Shown here: positions 1 through 7,500 of the stretch, piece after piece
Numbering within the stretch: the first letter of the stretch is position 1
Layout of the letters: every line of letters starts with the position of its first letter
Origin: Phascolarctobacterium sp.
GTDB lineage: Bacteria; Bacillota; Negativicutes; Acidaminococcales; Acidaminococcaceae
DNA: 42,127 nucleotides
NCBI GenBank assembly: GCA_030531205.1
Contig: JAUNOC010000011.1
Span: 1 to 42,127, forward strand
Direction of reading: 5' to 3'
Notes under the pieces: model-generated
Told to the model about the DNA's origin: nothing
The model's input: the letters and a program-made list of their open reading frames with translations, nothing else
Database searches by the model: none
Translations under genes and position numbers: made by a program

Positions 1-22
1 CCGAAATGGGCTTTTAATGCTT

Positions 23-271
23 TTATTTGTGTCTACTTTTGCTTGACAAGTTCAGGCAGTCACCCCGATTATTTTTTGACCAACTTAATGCTTCATCATA
101 ATTATGTTGAAGCAACAATTCTTTTAGTTTAGGAAGAAACTCTGCGGATGTTGCTGCATCACGATAAAAAAACAGGCGTTCAACAACAATAGCAATACTG
201 ATTATGGAGCATAACAAAATCGGATACATAACATATCCGCCCTTCAAAAATAAATTCCACAATTCAGACAT
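23..271 (-). CDS. exbB: ExbB/TolQ-type proton channel subunit, N-terminal part only (truncated or frameshifted)
   Basis: ExbB forms the inner-membrane proton channel that, with ExbD, energises TonB for outer-membrane import. The first 60 residues fit the family: a short periplasmic start, a transmembrane helix (about residues 10-30) and the following VERLFFYRDA segment. The frame stops after about 82 residues, whereas the family is usually over 200. The last dozen residues (after NNRGD) do not look like ExbB. A frameshift near position 60, or a real truncation, is likely. Only 22 bases remain to the window edge, so the downstream part cannot be judged. I chose ATG 271 because a GGGGGA ribosome-binding site precedes it; an upstream in-frame ATG at 286 overlaps that site. 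It lies downstream of the TonB-receptor fusion on the same strand, but 1.3 kb away and with its own promoter. Confidence 0.7.
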   Translation of the reverse strand: MSELWNLFLKGGYVMYPILLCSIISIAIVVERLFFYRDAATSAEFLPKLKELLLQHNYDEALSWSKNNRGDCLNLSSKSRHK

Positions 272-340
272 AATTATTTCCCCCATTTATAAATAATTTT
301 CCTATTTAATTCTTTCACTATCCCAACTTTTTTTAATTAT

Positions 341-370
341 ATTATACCATAATTTTTGAAATTATGTAAA
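341..370 (-). promoter_or_regulatory. Promoter of exbB with a Fur-box-like palindrome
   Basis: On the minus strand a TTTACA -35 (365-370) and a TATAAT -10 (341-346) are 18 bp apart. The spacer is filled by a 19-bp palindrome at 348-366 with perfect 8-bp arms, CATAATTT and AAATTATG, around TTG. The size and AT-rich symmetry resemble sites of the Fur/PerR family, which would suit an iron-controlled exbB. The regulator is an inference. Confidence 0.6.
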
Positions 371-407
371 TTTTGTTTAAACGATTATTTAGTTTATTCA
401 CATTTTC

Positions 408-640
408 ACCATATAATCACAGGAACATCTTACCACAATTTATAACTTTTAACTGCTAACTTCTAACTTATAATTTCCCCGTAGGGGCGGGTTTCAAACC
501 CGCCCACTCACTTCTTCTCTTATCGTACTTTCTTCGGGCAGGTTAAAAACCTGCCCCTACGAATTTCCACACTATTCTGACTTCCCTGACACCTGATGCC
601 TCAAACCTGAAACCTGATTTTAATCACAGGTACATTTTAC
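408..640. repeat. Intergenic repeat patch with a nested hairpin GTAGGGGCGGG...CCCGCCC...GGGCAGG...CCTGCCCCTAC
   Basis: No gene is seen here. Positions 480-561 form a large inverted repeat closed by CGTAGGGGC and GCCCCTACG. Each side carries its own short hairpin (GGGTTT/AAACCC and GGCAGGTT/AACCTGCC). Around it lie copies of a motif seen many times in the window, close to AATCACAGGAACATTTTACCA, at 415-440 and 612-636. Imperfect short tandem units (CCTGACACC, CCTGAAACC) lie at 585-620. This is typical non-coding palindromic repeat material. Confidence 0.7.
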
Positions 641-713
641 AATATTTATTTTTTATTCTTTGACATTTATTCCAAGAGAAAGTATCCCCAACTATCAACG
701 TAACCCCCCCTCC

Positions 714-792
714 GTCATAAACGCTTTGCGTTTATGACACCTCCCAGAACTGGGAGGTGTTTGCAACATAATATTAAATATTATGTTGCAAA
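714..792. repeat. Three consecutive perfect hairpins
   Basis: Three perfect inverted repeats follow each other almost without a gap. The first is 714-738 (11-bp arms, GTCATAAACGC). The second is 739-758 (9-bp arms, ACCTCCCAG). The third is 760-792 (16-bp arms beginning TTTGCAACATAATATT around a single central base). No ORF or promoter is evident. The first two resemble the hairpin cores of the other intergenic repeats in this window. Confidence 0.75.
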
Positions 793-839
793 TATAGTCA
801 ACGCTCAACACAAACGCTTTCACTCTTCACTTTCATTTC

Positions 840-1133
840 AAAAAAATTCTCTCATTCAAAACTAAAAAAATCATGAAAAGTTGTTTTCAAAATCGCGAGA
901 TTTTATATCAAAGTCGCGAGATTTTAACTTTTGAATTTTGCTGCTTTGAACGAAAACAAAAGTCCTCTTCACACTGAAAGTATTTTCATCACTGAACTCA
1001 CTCGTCAGCAAAACACAATTAAAAGCGTGAAAAACGATTTCTAAAATGACGTCATTCTATTACAAAATAACGTCATTTTGAAATTAAGATTTTGCTGTTC
1101 CAAATGCTTTTTAACGCTGAGTGAAAAGCGAAA
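840..1133 (+). repeat. 294-bp two-hairpin repeat element, copy A
   Basis: This stretch matches 10973-11266 over its full 294 bp with no gaps and two substitutions that I can find. A diverged third copy is at 25113-25407. Each copy holds two stem-loops in fixed places (here about 889-924, core TCGCGA, and 1043-1079, core TGACGT), joined by a conserved linker that starts AAAGTCCTCTTCACACTGAA. No coding frame is conserved. Copies A and B are in the same orientation and bracket the whole riboswitch and fusion-gene locus. Confidence 0.85.
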
Positions 1134-1136
1134 TAA

Positions 1137-1360
1137 AAAAAAGTCCGCATAATGCTAACTTAACTAAATCTAATCACAGGAACATATTACCATATTTGTT
1201 CTTTATTCTTTGCTCTTTGAAATTTATTCCAAAGTATCATCCTAATTGCTATCGCAAACTACCCCTTCGCCACTTCGTGGCTCTCTTCCCCTCACAAGGG
1301 GACGCAAGAGTTCGCACTATGCCACCTTTCCTCAAACCTGATACCTAAAATCTAACCACA
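1137..1360. repeat. Diverged copy of the AGTCCGC...GCGAACT intergenic repeat
   Basis: The stretch starts with AGTCCGCATAATGCTAACT, carries the AATCACAGGAACAT...TACCAT motif at 1172-1196 and ends with AGTTCGCACTATGCCACC. The same order is seen at 11274-11600, 25421-25800, 39947-40232 and 41081-41367. A short hairpin, CCCCTCACAAGGGG, is present near 1290. The ORF that crosses it is not supported. Confidence 0.6.
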
Positions 1361-1382
1361 ACTCCCCAACATAGTACATCAC

Positions 1383-1414
1383 CCGATTTTCTCCGTTTTT
1401 TAGGAGAAAACCGG
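1383..1414. other. Hairpin downstream of the fusion gene
   Basis: Arms CCGATTTTCTCC and GGAGAAAACCGG (one A-C mismatch) enclose an 8-base loop about 140 bp past the stop codon of the fusion gene. No T-run follows on the minus strand, so this may be a repeat remnant or an mRNA 3'-end structure rather than a classical terminator. The 1415-1553 stretch between hairpin and stop is very AT-rich, and I see nothing else in it. Confidence 0.4.
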
Positions 1415-1553
1415 ATAATGCGCTTACTTCAATGTCATAATTTAACCATCTTATTAAAAACGTTATACTTTTTATATTAAATAATACAATGTTTTATGAT
1501 ATCATTTATCTATTACAATAATCAAAACTATTTTTAATATGAACTATATACAT

Positions 1554-4500
1554 TTAGAAGGTAAACTGCAAACCAACCATAAACGCTCTTCCCGGCATTG
1601 CATAATATTTGCGTTCTCCACCAGCAGTTAAATATGGATCTGTTCCGTCATTTGTATGTTCAGCATAGAATTTATTGAAAATATTCTCAATCTTACAATA
1701 TAACTTCATATTTTTAGTTGGTTTATAATTCAAACTCAAATTGTATATTCCATAATTATCTACGGGGAACTCCCGTCTTCCACTATTATCCAACTTACGG
1801 AAGAACCATGTCCCGTCTATTCCACCACTAAATTTTCCACATTCATAGAAAAATGCAAATGTCGCTAAATCTCTTGGATAGTATCCCAAACTATAAGAAT
1901 CGTCATTACTGCTCTTTTCAAATAAATGAGACCATCCTAAATTAAAGTTCCATTTATCACTTAACCTTGATGTATATTGGGCATTCCATCCTCTGCTTAC
2001 CCCGCTTGTGTTTATACGAGTTGTTCCGCTCCAACCAATTCCTACTTCTTCCTTTGTTTGAAAATAATTGACTGTGAAAAAGTTATTGTCATCAAATTTT
2101 TTATTGTAACCTATACTCTCTGTTCTTCCTTCTGCCGGTTTAAGATTTTTATTGCCATAAACAGGATCAAACATTTGATCCATGCTCGGCAATATAAAGT
2201 ACTCACTACGTCCTGCATAAACTGTATCCTTCTTGGTGACATCCCATGCCAATTTATAACTTTTACTGGTATGATCATCAACATTTTCATGATTCGTGTG
2301 GTCACGCCTAATACCACCACTTAAAGTCACATGAGGAATTATCGTCCAATCTTCATTTATATACATAGATGTGTTGCGAATATCATCCCTATCCCAATTA
2401 CTCTTGACACCCGTCATTTTTTTATCTTTAGCATAGGAATAATCTGCTCCCAATACCATATTATGACGATTATTATGGAAAGTTACCTGATCAGAAATAA
2501 AAGTATAAGCATAATCAGTATCACTGGTTTCCAACATATATCCAGCATAATATTGTTGTTTATAATTGCGTTTTTCTTCATTCTTTCTATATACAAATAC
2601 ATTGCTCCAATTATCATTAATTTTCCAGTCATCACGGACACTCCACATTGTTGAATCATACTTACCATCATACTTATTACTGTAAACATAATCGGAACCG
2701 TTAAAATGCGAACTGATGTCCATATAGTCAAAAGTCAGTTTATTGTTCTCATTAAAAGCATAAGTTATTTTCGTACCAAAATTCTTAGTTTTAGTATGAC
2801 CTTCCCATTTGTCACCGTTACCATCCGTTATATCCCCTTGTTTAAATGTTCCCTGATAAATATTATAGGTCATTTTACCGCCTTTACCCATAGTGTTAAA
2901 TTTGTAATCCTTACGCCCAAAACTTCCTACAGATGTATCAACTATAGTTTTGTTTTCCTGAATTTCCCGTGTAATAATATTAATTACGCCTCCTTTGGCA
3001 CCACTTCCATAAAGAACCCCTGCCGCCCCACGTAAAACTTCAATACGTTCAATGTTATTCATATTGTTAAGAACACCAGCATACATATTCCCCGATTCGC
3101 CAACACCTTGGAAATCATTAATTTTTACACCATCAACTAAAATGGCAATATCCTTACTACCATTAATTCTTACAGAACTAAGATTACCATTCATTTGATT
3201 ACCACCGCCATAATTATTAAATTGCACACCAGGAACAGTCCGCAATGCTTCTTCAACAGTGGTTATATTCATTTCTTCAATTTCATGGCGGGTTACCACG
3301 CTTACATCTGCTGTAGCATCGGTAATCCGTTGTTTTGTTTTGGTTGCCGTAACAATGCACTCGTCCATGACATAAGTGTTACCGCTGCTATGTACCGGTT
3401 TTGCTTGTGCTACAGCCATGCTGTCACCCACAGTTACGCTGTCATTTTCTACCTGAGTACCAGTGATATCAGAAGCAACTGCCTCAACTTGTTGAACCTG
3501 GTTCGTCAAATTGCTTACAGGCACTGCCTCAGCATCTGATTTTTGCCCCTTGTTGCTGCAATTGCCAAAGAAGTCGCTGATGTGATTGAAAGTAAACATC
3601 AAACCTACATCCACACGCCATTTTTCCTTCACATCCCCGCCAAAACTCTTACTGAAGGAACCATAAAGCAGGGCATCATTCTTCAACTTCACGCTGCCGC
3701 CAAATTGTACTTCCTTCCAAGTATCCTTAAAGTCCACACTGGTACCGGAAGTAGGTTCACCAGGTGCACTGTAAGTGGTATCGAAACCGCCAGCAAACTC
3801 ATGTGCCAAACCAAGTTTAGCATAATAAGAATACCTGTCCGCTTCCTTGCCAATGCTGATACCAATACGGCCGATAGCACTGTTGAAGGCATCCTGCTTC
3901 ACGGTCATACTCTTATCATAATATTCACTGTAGGCATCATAATTTTTGGAATTAATCCGTCCTAAAGTGAACTCAACGGCTGGAGTAAGCACCAAACCAT
4001 TCTTCAAATTGATATGCTTACCATATTCCGCACTAACGCTCATACCGAAGTTCTTATAATCACCATCTAGTGAATAACCGTAATCATTGTAAACGGTATA
4101 TTCATTCTCCAGACGGCTAAACTTACCAATCAAATCAATATATTCGCCGTTCTTGTTCACCTTAGTCCCATAGAAGCCCAAGGACTGAACCTTGTTATCG
4201 CTGCTACCGCCGTTGTTCAAACTGCCGCTGCCGTCATCATAACTAAAGGCAATGCCACCCAACCAACCATGACCTAAGGTCTTATCCACACCGACTTGAA
4301 CTGCTTTATATTTGTTACTGAAGGAACCATTATTGTTGTATTCCTGACGTCCACTGTAATATTTAGCCCAAACACCTGCCTCTTCCTTCCTCAGTTGCAA
4401 ATCTCCCATACGCTTGTTCAAATCATTTGCCTCGGCCCTCCAAATCATAGCGGTGGAAGCCATCGCCATTTTGGCTCCCCGCATCATAGCGGTTTCTGTA

Positions 4501-7500
4501 TCTCCATAAACAATTTCCCCATGTGCCAATGTATCACGCAATGTAGTGCGGTCAATAGATGCAGGTTCAGCATCAAATTTATAATCTGCAATATGCGATA
4601 CCATAGTAGGACGGGTCAACCCCTCACCAATACCAACCGTACCTTTAATGTTTCCTTCTGTTGCATAGTTAGTATAAAGCAACTTATTAGCCACGGCCTC
4701 CATTGTATCCAAAATAGAATCAGGGTCATTCATATCAATACCAGCATTTAGCGTCATCATATTAATTACAGAACCTGAAGCCGCACTAACAATCCTTACT
4801 GTCCCGCCGAGAATAGTCGTAGGCGTTGCCGCTTCATGCCCATAAATAATTGTCATACCTCCGCTGTAATTATCAATGGTCACATTTCCACTTGAAGCAT
4901 TGCTCATATCCAAAAATGCTTTGCCGGCTCCACCACCCTTTAATGTAAAATTATTCCCCGTACTGCTGCTTGCACCCATATTAACCCATGTTCCTTGTGT
5001 AAGATTGACATTAATTACATCACCGTTGGCACTGCCACTCCATTTTGCCCCATGACTGTTAATATCAATATTAAATTCTGCATCTTCATTTTGATAATCG
5101 CCATCCCAATATGACCTATCCGTCATCAAAGCAATATTGAACGAACCACTTGTGTTTTGCACGTCACCTATAAATTGCACATCCCTTTTGCTAAACACCT
5201 TTTCATTACTGCTATTCACATATTCACCAATATATATGGAAGAACCATCTTTCATATCGATAGCAGGATTACTTACTGTGCCATCACCTGACCCTGCAAC
5301 AGCATTACTCATTTCGGCACCATCAATAACGACTTTCTTTCCCTCACCAACATTAATCAATTTTTGACCATCCTGCCCCTTCATCCTTACCGCACCGTTA
5401 ATATCAACATTACCGTTTGATGCGTCAATAACAGGAGAAGTTTTTTGGTCGGCAACCAAAACCAAAAGATTATTGCCGTTTTTAACAATAACATCAGCAT
5501 TGGTTGCATTAGTGTTTTGAGTAACAATTGCAGAACCAGTTGTCACTTCAACTTTGATGCCGTTAGTCATTGTATAAGTTCGCTCTGTGCCAGAACCCGA
5601 AACATCTACATTTTCAAAGTTATCATCCTGCAACCCACCCAATGGTGTTTCTGCCAACGTTTTATTTGTCTCTGTTGTAAAATACCCCTTGCCACTGCCA
5701 TCAAAAGCAATATAGCCACCATAACTTGTGCCGTCAATTTTCAATTTGCCTATCAAATTTTCATTTCCTGCAGTATAGTACAACTGTCCTGCCAAAGCAT
5801 TAAGTACCTGCTGATAATTTTCCGCAGTAACACCTTCATTGCTTGCTATCAATGTTATAACACTGGCAACATCTGCATTGGCAATAGACATAACCCCACC
5901 GGACATACTGCTGCCACTGTTGGAATAATTTACATTAATATTTCCGCTATAACTGCCTACGATAATTTTATCATCGGAAACTATATTAATTTTTCCTGCA
6001 TCTGTGTTATTTTCGCCACCCGTTAACGAAGTTATATGTGAAACACCGTCATAACTTCCATAGAACATAAAACTCGGATCCGGCATAGTACCAGCACTCA
6101 ACCCATCCATCTTGGAAGCATTCTCATAATTCCAAGTGCCTCCATTCTGCAAATAAAGATTAAACTCACCTGCCTGAGTATTACCTGTATTATCCACAGC
6201 ACCGATCCACAAGGAATCAGCAGTGGTCAAAGCCAAATTAATTACACCGCTACGATAAAAATACGGATTGTTTCCGCTTCCATAAGCATCTTTCATAACA
6301 ATGGCATTACCTGAAATATTTACTTTACTGTTGTCAGGATTACCGTTCTTCATGTTGATATTAATCGTTCCGCCAAAATTAGCCAATGAATACAAACCGA
6401 CATCTTCCGAAGAACTGACAACAATATTTGTATTTCCATTTACATTTACCACAGCCAAATCCTTATCAGCATAATTTGGATCTGCATAATATGGGTCTGT
6501 AACAATACCATGACCATCAACATAAGCAGTTAATCCATCCGTAATATTAATTGTACTGCCATGTCCCATGTTCATATTGATAGCGGCTCCTGTCCAACGG
6601 GTACCTTCATAAAAACCGTAAGCACCATGCTTATCTTCTGCCATTACCCCGGGAGCATCCGCACTCCCCATTGTTACCTTACCATTAATGGTCAAATCTG
6701 TTTTCTTGCCAATGCCGGTTCCACCTATAACCATAGCAATACCTGCCGCACTATAAGATTCTGAATAAGAAGAAACATTCACATTACCATTTATCGTTAC
6801 ATTCGCCCCATCATTCAAAACAATACCTAAATTTCTATTAGTTTTGCCATCAAAATAAATAGCATTGCCGTCACCAACATCAATAACCGCTTTACTGTCT
6901 GGTGCTGCATTAAGTGAATGATAAGAATATGCCTTATCTGTCAAATTATAATTGACAACGTTATTTGATGAAGTAATTTTATCATTCAAGAACGCCTTAT
7001 CCTTCATGGTGGCAGTCAATACATCACTTGATACATCTGCCGGAATCGGATCAACCGGTTCGGCAGGCGGAACAATATCTTTATAAACGCCCTGACCTGT
7101 TTCAGCAATATAGCCAAAATTGTCGCTAAATAATGTGGCACTGCTTCCTGTAAGACCTTCAGCAATTCCCACACTGCCGCTCAAATTTCTTTCACCGTCT
7201 ACATACGCTGTGTAATACAATTTTCTCGCCAAGGCCCCCAAAACATTATCTACAACAGTTGTGTTTGAGGTATTTATTCCTTGATTATCGGTAATCAAAC
7301 TAATGTTAGACCCTGATGCCGCATTTTTAATAATAATATCACCGGCAGAATAATCTGTTATTGCTGTACCGCTATTGTTATGCGAAAAGATAAACTTAGT
7401 ATAACCGCTGTAGCTGTCAATCGTAATAGGTCTTGCGTCATTTTGAACAATAATACCTGCTGTTGCCGCAGTAGCCCCACCAGTTAATTTATTAATCCGT

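Noticed and set aside
1121-1348. 75-residue ORF on the plus strand
   Set aside because: It lies across repeat elements; the frame is not kept in the other copies, and no ribosome-binding site or family match is seen.
3300-3650. Two separate genes with a missed stop codon instead of a fusion
   Set aside because: The receptor half has no signal peptide, no ribosome-binding site and no start codon in a suitable place, and the linker reads as a normal low-complexity hinge.
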